From a virus: a stretch of 22,933 bases of DNA. The stretch spans positions 1 through 22,933 of the IMG/VR virus record IMGVR_UViG_3300033153_014275; one strand, written 5' to 3'. A program made the translations under genes and the position numbers. Below, one piece after another: positions 1 through 6,298 of the stretch. The notes beneath the pieces were generated by a model. That model searched no databases, was not told where the DNA came from, and saw only the letters and a list, made by a program, of their open reading frames with translations. How positions within the stretch are numbered: the stretch's first letter is position 1; each line of letters begins with the position of its first letter.

Positions 1-177
1 TACTACCCGGAAGAATTTAAACGGCTGAAATTTATAATACCGGATAAGTATTCAAGATCAAAGAATAACGGTAAAATGATTAAGTTTTTATGTATTGATT
101 TAGGGGTAGATTTTAAGGAAATATTAAGTTATAAAGAGATTGAGAAATATAGCAAGATGATCCCTGGGTGGGAATAA
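1..177 (+). CDS. 3' end of an unrecognised gene (partial)
   Basis: An open frame enters from the left edge and runs 58 codons to a TAA. The visible C-terminus is charged and ends KMIPGWE. It contains LCIDLGVDFKEILSYKEIEK, which looks like an ordinary soluble alpha/beta tail. I do not recognise a family and see no catalytic motif. It lies 28 bases before the Com-like gene and may share a transcript with it. Its start and most of its length are outside the window. Confidence 0.6.
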   Translation, partial: YYPEEFKRLKFIIPDKYSRSKNNGKMIKFLCIDLGVDFKEILSYKEIEKYSKMIPGWE

Positions 178-205
178 TTGACTAATTGGGGGTAGGTGAA
201 GTAAA

Positions 206-418
206 ATAAAAAAAGAACAAATAAGATGTAAAGGGGTATTAAAGGATGGTAGACTCTGCAATCGAAGATTATTTGACGGTTTACCGGGGTTTGATATATA
301 TAGCAATAAACCAAAAAGGTTATATGTCGTATGCCCCAGGTGCGGGGCCCTGAATTTGGTTACGGTTAAAGCAATTGAGAAAGTAATAGTAAAATTAGTA
401 AGGAACAAAAGAGGCTAA
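206..418 (+). CDS. Com-like zinc-ribbon protein, apparent ATA start
   Basis: The 70-residue protein has four cysteines placed as a zinc ribbon: Cys8, Cys18 and the pair Cys43-Pro-Arg-Cys46, in the context VVCPRCGALNLV, followed by a basic C-terminus. This resembles the Com family, known from phage Mu as the RNA-binding activator of mom translation and common in other phages. Nothing here shows what RNA it would bind, but a DNA methyltransferase gene lies about 0.7 kb downstream. The frame has no ATG, GTG or TTG between the preceding in-frame stop (197-199) and the first cysteine. The ribosome site AGGTGA (194-199) sits 6 bases before ATA at 206, so ATA is the best start. The alternative is a sequencing error. 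The family call is moderate; the existence of the gene is likely because the motif is intact. Confidence 0.6.
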   Translation: MKKEQIRCKGVLKDGRLCNRRLFDGLPGFDIYSNKPKRLYVVCPRCGALNLVTVKAIEKVIVKLVRNKRG

Positions 419-422
419 AAGG

Positions 423-650
423 ATGGAAGATAAAGAATTTTTGCAATATATAAAAGAAACAGGATTTAATGATTTGCTAGATATTGATAAAAAGAATATC
501 GGGAAAATTAAGAATACATTGCATTATAATATGTGGGAGTTGGAAAAAGCTTATAAAAAATTTGCAGAAGAGATGAGAAAAACAAGGATAGGTTCTATAA
601 TAATATCAATAATTGAATTTTTGAATAAATGCGTTGAGAAGATATTCTAG
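423..650 (+). CDS. Small hypothetical protein, 75 aa
   Basis: ATG start four bases after the previous stop, with a GAGG-like site about 8 bases upstream. The protein is mostly helical in appearance: an acidic N-terminus, a basic middle (AYKKFAEEMRKTR), and a hydrophobic C-terminal stretch IGSIIISIIEFLNKCVEKIF. That stretch could be an amphipathic or membrane-associated helix. No family is recognised. Its codons are more AT-rich than those of the structural genes downstream, fitting a small accessory cargo region. The function is unknown. Confidence 0.55.
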   Translation: MEDKEFLQYIKETGFNDLLDIDKKNIGKIKNTLHYNMWELEKAYKKFAEEMRKTRIGSIIISIIEFLNKCVEKIF

Positions 651-669
651 TTAGAACTGAGGTTAAAGA

Positions 670-870
670 ATGAATAATCCGTTAAATGAATCTCTTGGAG
701 AATATCTTTTAGAATTAAAAAAAAGAATTAAAAAAAATATAAAAATATTATCAATAAATAAAGGTTCTGTTACTATTGGGACTAAAAAAGGATTTTGGAG
801 TAAGGGATTAGAATTTGGGAATAAAAGGAGATTTAAAAAGGGTGATAATGATGGACACACAAAAAAATAA
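670..870 (+). CDS. Small basic hypothetical protein, 66 aa
   Basis: ATG start with GAGG at 659-662, a good ribosome site 7 bases upstream. The product is strongly basic, with two lysine/arginine clusters (ELKKRIKKNIK and NKRRFKKGDND). The middle, ILSINKGSVTIGTKKGFWSKG, reads like a small beta-hairpin. No known domain is recognised; nucleic-acid binding would only be a guess from the charge. Its 3' end overlaps the next small gene by about 20 bases, suggesting translational coupling. Confidence 0.5.
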   Translation: MNNPLNESLGEYLLELKKRIKKNIKILSINKGSVTIGTKKGFWSKGLEFGNKRRFKKGDNDGHTKK

Positions 871-1018
871 AGTACCTTTTTGTACTATATGTGAATTTAA
901 ATATGGTTGTATGAGATTTTGGGACCCTACTCCTAAATTAATTTATTGTAAGAAGAATAAATGTTATTACACAGTAGGAGAATTAACTAAAAATGTAAAT
1001 GATAAAAAGAGTGTTTGA
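851..1018 (+). CDS. Small cysteine-rich protein, 55 aa
   Basis: I place the start at ATG 851, the second of two tandem ATGs (848, 851), because GGGTGA at 840-845 is 5 bases before it. An in-frame TTG at 815 would extend the protein by 12 residues, through the body of the previous gene. The protein has five cysteines: Cys11-x2-Cys14, Cys20, Cys33 and Cys38 (CTICEFKYGC and YCKKNKC). This could be a small metal-binding fold, although the spacing matches no family I can name. The short C-terminal tail is polar. It is the last gene before a terminator. Confidence 0.5.
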   Translation: MDTQKNKVPFCTICEFKYGCMRFWDPTPKLIYCKKNKCYYTVGELTKNVNDKKSV

Positions 1019-1043
1019 TTTAAGCTCAAAATTATGGTATCTT
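1015..1043 (+). promoter_or_regulatory. Possible weak sigma-70-type promoter
   Basis: TTGATT (1015-1020) and TATCTT (1038-1043) are separated by 17 bases, each matching four of six consensus bases. It would start transcription near 1050, giving a roughly 100-base leader before the methyltransferase gene that contains the terminator at 1080-1124. In such AT-rich DNA a match this weak could be chance. Confidence 0.22.
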
Positions 1044-1079
1044 AAATTAAAATAGAATATCGTGGAGCCCCATTTAGAG

Positions 1080-1124
1080 AGCCATTTTAAAGAAGTTTAA
1101 AAGCTTCTTTTGGTGGCTTTTTTT
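1080..1124 (+). terminator. Intrinsic terminator, or attenuator, before the packaging block
   Basis: AGCCA (1080-1084) pairs with TGGCT (1114-1118), and AAAGAAG (1089-1095) pairs with CTTCTTT (1104-1110), with a small internal loop between the stems and an 8-base apical loop. A run of seven T (1118-1124) follows at once. This is a classic Rho-independent terminator. It closes the small-gene cluster. If transcription starts at the possible promoter upstream, it would instead act as an attenuator for the next operon. Confidence 0.7.
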
Positions 1125-1153
1125 ATTTGGTTTAAAAATCGAGGTAAATTTTT

Positions 1154-2443
1154 ATGGAGATAAAGGAAGTTCCTATAAACCAACTTATACCCTCTGAATA
1201 TAACCCCCGGGCTTTATCCGAACGGGAATATAAAGATTTAAGAGAAAGCCTGGTAAGGTTTGATCTGGTCGAGCCTTTTGTAGTTAATAGCGCTAAAGGG
1301 AGAGAGAATATTGTTATTGGTGGTCATCAGAGACTAAAAATAGCTAAAGATCTGGGTTATAAAACTGTACCGGTGCATTATGTAAAGATTACTAAATTAG
1401 ATAAGGAAAGGGAATTAAATTTAAGGCTAAATAAGAATCTGGGGCATTGGGATTATGATTTGCTGGCTAATTATGACGAGGGTGTTTTAATAGATGTTGG
1501 CTTTAATCCGGAAGAATTAGATCTTATTATGCAGTTAAATGATAATACTCTAGAACATGAACTACTTAGCGAAAAATTTATTGTACCACCCTTTAGTGTT
1601 TTGGATTCCCGGCAGGGATATTGGCAGCGGCGTAAAAAACGATGGATGAAAATTATCGGTAATGCTGTAAAAACTAGGGATGGCTTATTATTTAAAACTA
1701 GGGGTAGAACCCGGGCTGGCTGGAAAATAACTAAAATTGGTCTGACTTCTAAATTCGATCCGGTATTGGCCGAGGTAATTTATCGCTGGTTTAATGTTGA
1801 GGGCGGTAAGATATTAGATCCTTTTGCCGGGGAACAGGTTAAGGGTGTAGTAGCTGGGGTATTAAAGTATCACTATTATGGAGTAGATATCCGAGCCGAA
1901 CAGGTGAAATGGGACGAATATCACACTAAGAAATGGGATAATATTCACTATTTTTGCGGTGATGCGGTTAATCTGGATAAACTTATTAAAGAACGGGACT
2001 TCGATTTAGTCTTCACTTCTCCACCTTATTACGATCTGGAAATCTATTCCAAAGAAGACCTGTCCGCTCTGGGCTCCTACGAAGAATTTATGGATAAATA
2101 TAGGATTATATTTAATACCTGCTATAAAATGTTAAAGGATAATAGGTTCTTAGTGGTAAAGGTTGGGGAGATTAGAAACCGAAAAACTGGGGACTATCGG
2201 GATTTTGTGGCCGATAATATTAAAATGTTTAGGGATATAGGTTTTAAATTCTGTGATGATGTGATCTTACTTCAGGTAGTAGGTAGCGCTAGCTTGCGGG
2301 CTAAACGGGTTTTTAAATACCGGAAGGTGGTTAAGATCCATCAGAATATTTTAGTATTTTATAAAGGTAACTTAAAGGAAATTAAAAATACTTTTCCTGA
2401 ATTGGATTTGAGGGATATTGAAGACTTTAGTGTTTCCGAATAA
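1154..2443 (+). CDS. ParB-like N-terminal domain fused to a DNA methyltransferase
   Basis: A 429-residue protein with GAGGT 9 bases before its ATG. Residues about 1-130 look like a ParB/sulfiredoxin-type domain: the opening IKEVPINQLIPSEYNPR, and IGGHQRLKIA at 55-64, the usual ParB box. A linker contains PPFSVLDSRQGYWQ (145-158), which I associate with phage ParB-methylase fusions. Residues about 200-400 form a class I methyltransferase: DPFAGE (222-227) is the SAM-binding motif I, and TSPPYYD (288-294) is the catalytic motif IV of N6-adenine/N4-cytosine enzymes. Motif I precedes motif IV, the alpha/gamma-type order. It probably methylates phage DNA to evade restriction or to mark it, with the ParB part perhaps guiding DNA contact. 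No cognate nuclease is seen nearby. Target base and site cannot be read from the sequence. Confidence 0.85.
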   Translation: MEIKEVPINQLIPSEYNPRALSEREYKDLRESLVRFDLVEPFVVNSAKGRENIVIGGHQRLKIAKDLGYKTVPVHYVKITKLDKERELNLRLNKNLGHWDYDLLANYDEGVLIDVGFNPEELDLIMQLNDNTLEHELLSEKFIVPPFSVLDSRQGYWQRRKKRWMKIIGNAVKTRDGLLFKTRGRTRAGWKITKIGLTSKFDPVLAEVIYRWFNVEGGKILDPFAGEQVKGVVAGVLKYHYYGVDIRAEQVKWDEYHTKKWDNIHYFCGDAVNLDKLIKERDFDLVFTSPPYYDLEIYSKEDLSALGSYEEFMDKYRIIFNTCYKMLKDNRFLVVKVGEIRNRKTGDYRDFVADNIKMFRDIGFKFCDDVILLQVVGSASLRAKRVFKYRKVVKIHQNILVFYKGNLKEIKNTFPELDLRDIEDFSVSE

Positions 2444-2894
2444 AAAATTAAGAGCTAAGGTTATAAAAAAGTATGTTAATAAAGTGGGTTACCGAGGCGT
2501 GGTAGCCTTCTCTTGTGGTAATGCCACTAAGGCCTTAAAAGAGGTGGGTCTTAAGGTTATTGATATATCTCCTAAAGGCGAATTAATTGCTAATAAATGG
2601 TGGAAACCTTGCGAGATAGCTGATATATTTAAAGATTTTTTTGACGCTACTAGCGGACATTTGCCTTTATTTATGATGGTGAAGATTGCTAAGGAATTTA
2701 AAAAGTATTTAGGGGAGCTACCCGGGAAAGTTTTCAAGGTCCCTACTGGGAGCGGCGAAACTATAATCTGTTTAAAAATAGCCTACCCTAATAAAAAGTT
2801 TATCGCTGTCTATAATATCAATTCAGCTACTAAATATAATACTGAGGCTCCTCTAAATAGTATAGTTAATAATTTTTTTGAGGTGATTAAATAA
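2418..2894 (+). CDS. Conserved-looking phage protein of unknown function
   Basis: A 158-residue soluble alpha/beta protein. Notable stretches are VVAFSCGNATKALKEVGLKV near the N-terminus, DATSGHLP in the middle, and VPTGSGETIICLKIAYP near the C-terminus. The glycine-rich TSGH and TGSGET loops look like phosphate- or cofactor-binding turns, but I cannot name a family or activity. The TTG at 2418 has GAGGG only 3 bases upstream. A GTG at 2430 is an alternative that shortens the overlap with the methyltransferase gene from 26 to 14 bases. Its 3' end overlaps the next ATG by one base. Its place between the methyltransferase and terminase suggests a link to modification or packaging; this is inference. 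Confidence 0.7.
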   Translation: MKTLVFPNKKLRAKVIKKYVNKVGYRGVVAFSCGNATKALKEVGLKVIDISPKGELIANKWWKPCEIADIFKDFFDATSGHLPLFMMVKIAKEFKKYLGELPGKVFKVPTGSGETIICLKIAYPNKKFIAVYNINSATKYNTEAPLNSIVNNFFEVIK

Positions 2895-3289
2895 TGGCTA
2901 AAGGTAGGGTGGATCAGTTAGAAAAGCAAAAAAGAATATATCAGGTTGGACTGTTATTAAAAAGAAAACCTATTAAATATATAGTTCAATTAAGTTCCGA
3001 AAAATGGGGTGTAACTCCACGTCAAGTCCGTAAATATATTAGGTTAGCTAAGAAAGAATGGGCAAAATATTTTGCTAACCTTAAAAGTAGTGGCCGGGGA
3101 TATCATATTGCCCAGATGAGGGATTTAAAAGATAGTGCTCTAGTTGCCGGTGATTTAAAGTTAGCCTTTGAGATTATTAAAGAGGAAGCTAAATTAATGG
3201 AGGAATACCCGGCCGAAAAAATGGAACCCCTGAGGGTAATATTAGAATCGGAAAAAGAAGGTAAGAAAAAAACTGATGGAAACGGTTAA
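2894..3289 (+). CDS. Putative small terminase subunit
   Basis: A 131-residue basic protein directly before the large terminase, which is the usual place for TerS. The N-terminal half has a helix-turn-helix-like segment, with IKYIVQLSSEKWGVTPRQVR followed by KYIRLAKKEW. This fits a DNA-recognition domain for packaging-site binding. The C-terminal part, DLKLAFEIIKEEAKLMEEYP, is helical and could form the oligomerisation core. The start is coupled to the previous stop (TAATG), and the end overlaps terL by 14 bases. TerS proteins diverge fast, so the call rests on position, size and the HTH pattern rather than a clear family signature. Confidence 0.65.
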   Translation: MAKGRVDQLEKQKRIYQVGLLLKRKPIKYIVQLSSEKWGVTPRQVRKYIRLAKKEWAKYFANLKSSGRGYHIAQMRDLKDSALVAGDLKLAFEIIKEEAKLMEEYPAEKMEPLRVILESEKEGKKKTDGNG

Positions 3290-4496
3290 ACTTCATGAAT
3301 TTCAGGCTAAGGCCTTTTTATCTATGAGGCGGTTCATAGCGTTGATAGCCGGTACCGGTGGAGGTAAAACTTTTTTCGGTCCCATCTGGCTTTTGAGGGA
3401 AGTGCAAAAATACCCTGAAGATTTTTATTTTGTTATTGCTCCCACTTTTCCTTTATTCCAGCGTACTACTCTACCGGAGTTTAGGAAAAGGTTTGATCGG
3501 CATATCGGGGGGATTTATAAGGAGCAGAAAAAAAGGTATGAACTTAAAACCGGTGGAATTGTTTATTTTGGTAGTGCCGATAACCCCGATTCCCTCGAGG
3601 GCGGGCAGGTCCGGGCGGCTTGGGTTGACGAGGCCGGCCAAATTAAACTGGCTTCCTGGCAGGCCACCCAGCGGAGATTGGGAGTAAAAATGGGTAGGTG
3701 TCTATTAACCACCACCCCTTATGGCCTTAACTGGCTATATAAAGAATTTTACCAGCGCTGGAAGAAAGGCGATCCGGATTATGATGTGGTTCAGTTTGAA
3801 TCTATTGAAAACCCTTATTACCCTAAGGCCGAGTTTGAACGGGCGAAAAGGACTCTTGATCCTCGTATTTTTGATATGAGGTACCGGGGTATATTCAGAA
3901 AAATGTCCGGCCTTATCTATCCTGATTTTAATCAGAAAAATATCATAGATCCCTTTGATATTCCTAAAGACTGGCCGGTATTCGGGGGCATCGACTTTGG
4001 CTGGAATAATCCTTTTGTGGCCTTAAAGATGGCTATAGATAAAGATGATATTGTTTATATATTTGATGAATATTACCGGGCTGGGGCCTACCTCGAGGAA
4101 CATGCTAAGCATTTAGATGGTAGTATCACCTATTATGCTGATCCTAGCGCTAAGCAGGATATCGAGGAATTAAACCATATACATATTAAAGTTAAAAATC
4201 CTAGTAAATCTGGAAGCGGGGAAGAAACCTTTCATGCTAGCTTTTTATATGATGTTAGGCCTGCTGATAATGCTGTGGATAAAGGTATCGAATTGGTGGG
4301 TAGTCTAATTAGGACTAATAGGTTAAAGGTTTTTAAAACCTGTAAGAATTTTCTCGATGAGGTGGAAACCTATCATCGGGATGAAAAAGATCGAATAGTT
4401 AAAAAAGATGATCACTGTATGGATGCGGGAAGATACGGTATAACTACCTTTTTAAAGGAAAGGGGGAGAGAGAAAAGCTATGTCTACGTCGGATAA
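3276..4496 (+). CDS. terL: Terminase large subunit (ATPase and nuclease)
   Basis: The motor that translocates and cuts phage DNA at the portal. The 406-residue protein has Walker A AGTGGGKT (25-32), Walker B AAWVDEA (114-120) and the coupling motif TTTPYG (145-150). The C-terminal RNase H-like nuclease shows acidic residues in GGIDFG (237-242), YYADP (286-290) and KKDDHCMDAGRYG (376-388), as expected for two-metal catalysis. At just over 400 residues it is full length for the compact terminase type. It overlaps the small subunit by 14 bases and the portal gene by 17 bases. All catalytic motifs appear intact. Confidence 0.95.
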   Translation: METVKLHEFQAKAFLSMRRFIALIAGTGGGKTFFGPIWLLREVQKYPEDFYFVIAPTFPLFQRTTLPEFRKRFDRHIGGIYKEQKKRYELKTGGIVYFGSADNPDSLEGGQVRAAWVDEAGQIKLASWQATQRRLGVKMGRCLLTTTPYGLNWLYKEFYQRWKKGDPDYDVVQFESIENPYYPKAEFERAKRTLDPRIFDMRYRGIFRKMSGLIYPDFNQKNIIDPFDIPKDWPVFGGIDFGWNNPFVALKMAIDKDDIVYIFDEYYRAGAYLEEHAKHLDGSITYYADPSAKQDIEELNHIHIKVKNPSKSGSGEETFHASFLYDVRPADNAVDKGIELVGSLIRTNRLKVFKTCKNFLDEVETYHRDEKDRIVKKDDHCMDAGRYGITTFLKERGREKSYVYVG

Positions 4497-5940
4497 TAAA
4501 AAAGAAATTAAAAAAGAACAATCTTATGTTTTTGTAGGTAAAGGCGGTAAAGAAGGTAGTAGCACCTTTACATTATTGAATAAGCTTGCTAAAGGGAAAT
4601 CACCTTTTAAAAAAGCTTCTAAGCAGGTTAAAAAAGAGGTTTACGGAGTCGGTGGTCTTGTATCCTATCCTTATGCCCCGGCTAATTTTTTGACTTTGTA
4701 TGAAGCCAATCCGGTGTTTGCTGCTTGTGTAAAACAGATCGCTAAGGATGTGGCTGGGCTGGGCTATAAACTGGTGTTAAAAGAGGGTGAAAAAGAGAAC
4801 GAAAATGAAAGGAATAAAATTCAGGCATTTCTGGATCGGCCTAACCCCGATGATTCTTTAAGGACTATTCTTAATAAGCTATTAATCGACTGGGGAGTTA
4901 TAGGTTGGTGGGGCTTGGAAGTAGTTAAAAATCTTAAGGGTGAAATAGAGGAAGTTTATCATATCCCGGCACATACTTTTAAAATACATAAGGATAAAAA
5001 GAAATTCTATCAAGAACGAGGTCTTAGAAAAGCTTGGTTTAAGGCCTTCGGGGTGGAAGAAAATTATTCGGGTAAAACCGGAGAGAAAGGCGATTATGAC
5101 CTTAAAACCCGGGCAAATGAACTCATCTATTATAAAAATTATTACCCTCGCTCTGATTTTTATGGCGCTCCTAATATACTATCTGCTCTGGGTTCTGTTA
5201 TAGCCTTAACCGAAATTCGAGATTATAATTTGTCCTTCTTTGAGAATTATGGGGTCCCGGCCTGGATGATCGTTTTAAAAGGTAACTGGGCTGATGATTC
5301 AGTAAAAACCATTCGTAACTTCTTGGATAATGAGATTAAGGGAACTAAAAATGCTAAGAAAACTATGGTCTTTAAGGTTGAAGAAGGCGATTCTATGGAC
5401 TCTGAAAAGCTTTCTGAAGGCATACAGGAGGCCAGTTTTAAGGCCTATATACGGCTACTGATTGACGATATCCTGATGGCCTATTCTATGCCTGGTTATC
5501 GTATCGGTCTTAATATTGTCGGTAGGCTGGGGGGAACTAATATCCGAGAGTCCACTGAGATCTATAAAAATGGGGTGGTTGAACCTTTACAGGAAGATAT
5601 CGAGGATATGGTAAATTATAAGATTATTGAGCAAGGCCTTCACTGTAATTCCTATAAATTTAAACTTAATGATCTGGATATTAGGGATATAGATGCTGAG
5701 GCTAAAAGGTATGTTAGTTTGGTTAATATAGGGGCTATGACTCCTAATCAGGTCAGGAATTTACTTGATCTGGGTGAACCTTATCCTGAGGGCGATAAAT
5801 TTTATATCGCTTCCGGGCTAGTCGAGGCTGGAGGAGAACCGATTGAAAAAAGGCAGGATAAGTTTATAGGGGTAGTGGAAGAACTTAAAAAGGATGTTGA
5901 AAAATTAATCGGTGATGAAGAAAAAGAATCGATTACTTGA
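4480..5940 (+). CDS. Portal protein, PBSX-like type
   Basis: This forms the dodecameric ring at the capsid vertex through which DNA enters and leaves. The 486-residue protein follows terL and has the usual portal pattern: a variable basic N-terminus, a core starting around FLTLYEANPVFAACVKQIAK with AGLGYKLVL, then VIGWWGLEVVKN, the IPAHTF segment, YYPRSDFYGAPNIL, and VPAWMIVLKG. It ends in a charged coiled-coil-like tail (VEELKKDVEKLIGDEEKES). ATG 4480 lies downstream of AGGGGGAGAG inside terL. The N-terminus KEQSYVFVG echoes the terL C-terminus EKSYVYVG, a curious local similarity. Length and order fit the PBSX/SPP1-like portal group. Confidence 0.88.
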   Translation: MSTSDNKKEIKKEQSYVFVGKGGKEGSSTFTLLNKLAKGKSPFKKASKQVKKEVYGVGGLVSYPYAPANFLTLYEANPVFAACVKQIAKDVAGLGYKLVLKEGEKENENERNKIQAFLDRPNPDDSLRTILNKLLIDWGVIGWWGLEVVKNLKGEIEEVYHIPAHTFKIHKDKKKFYQERGLRKAWFKAFGVEENYSGKTGEKGDYDLKTRANELIYYKNYYPRSDFYGAPNILSALGSVIALTEIRDYNLSFFENYGVPAWMIVLKGNWADDSVKTIRNFLDNEIKGTKNAKKTMVFKVEEGDSMDSEKLSEGIQEASFKAYIRLLIDDILMAYSMPGYRIGLNIVGRLGGTNIRESTEIYKNGVVEPLQEDIEDMVNYKIIEQGLHCNSYKFKLNDLDIRDIDAEAKRYVSLVNIGAMTPNQVRNLLDLGEPYPEGDKFYIASGLVEAGGEPIEKRQDKFIGVVEELKKDVEKLIGDEEKESIT

Positions 5941-6295
5941 TTGTAAAGATTGTAAAAGAACCTGTTGCGATGATCAGAATATATATTTAAAAAAAGGTGC
6001 TAAGGGTCCCATTCCCACGAAACTTAAAGTAGGAAGTTGGCTACTGGTTAAAGGAGTAATTTGGGTTAAAAAGAAGAACGGCCTTTGGAAATGTATTGCC
6101 TTTGATACTAAAAAAAGGATGTGCAAAATCTGGAGATATAGGCCGGCTCTATGCCGGTATTATTTCTGTCAATTCGCTAAAAAAAAGAGGCGAAAAAAAA
6201 TAACTAATTTTGAAGATTATAAGGAATTGGATAAGACTGGTAAATATAGATTAATTTTTAAAGATAACCTCGAGGGCTTAAAAAAGGGAAAATAA
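5915..6295 (+). CDS. YkgJ-like cysteine-cluster protein
   Basis: A 126-residue protein with eight cysteines in two groups: CKDCKRTCC (Cys10, 13, 17, 18), then Cys60, Cys70, Cys80 and Cys85 in WKCIAFDTKKRMCKIW and RPALCRYYFC. The order C-x2-C-x3-CC ... C ... C-x-IW-x-RPxxCR-x3-C matches the YkgJ/UPF0153 zinc or iron-sulfur cluster family, whose role is poorly known. The C-terminus is very basic. I use ATG 5915; a GTG one codon earlier is possible. The start lies inside the portal gene without a strong ribosome site, suggesting coupling. A metal-cluster protein between portal and minor-head genes is not part of a minimal head module. Confidence 0.7.
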   Translation: MKKKNRLLDCKDCKRTCCDDQNIYLKKGAKGPIPTKLKVGSWLLVKGVIWVKKKNGLWKCIAFDTKKRMCKIWRYRPALCRYYFCQFAKKKRRKKITNFEDYKELDKTGKYRLIFKDNLEGLKKGK

Positions 6296-6298
6296 TTA

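Noticed and set aside
124-408. Minus-strand open frames over the Com-like gene
   Set aside because: They oppose a good zinc-ribbon reading on the + strand, look like low-complexity Leu/Ser/Phe-rich translation, and have no convincing ribosome site.
815-850. Longer TTG start (815) for the small cysteine-rich gene
   Set aside because: It lies in the body of the previous gene, whereas ATG 851 follows GGGTGA at a good distance.
3430-3687. Second + strand frame inside terL
   Set aside because: It overlaps the Walker A/B region of a clear terminase in another frame and has low-complexity Gly/Arg-rich translation.
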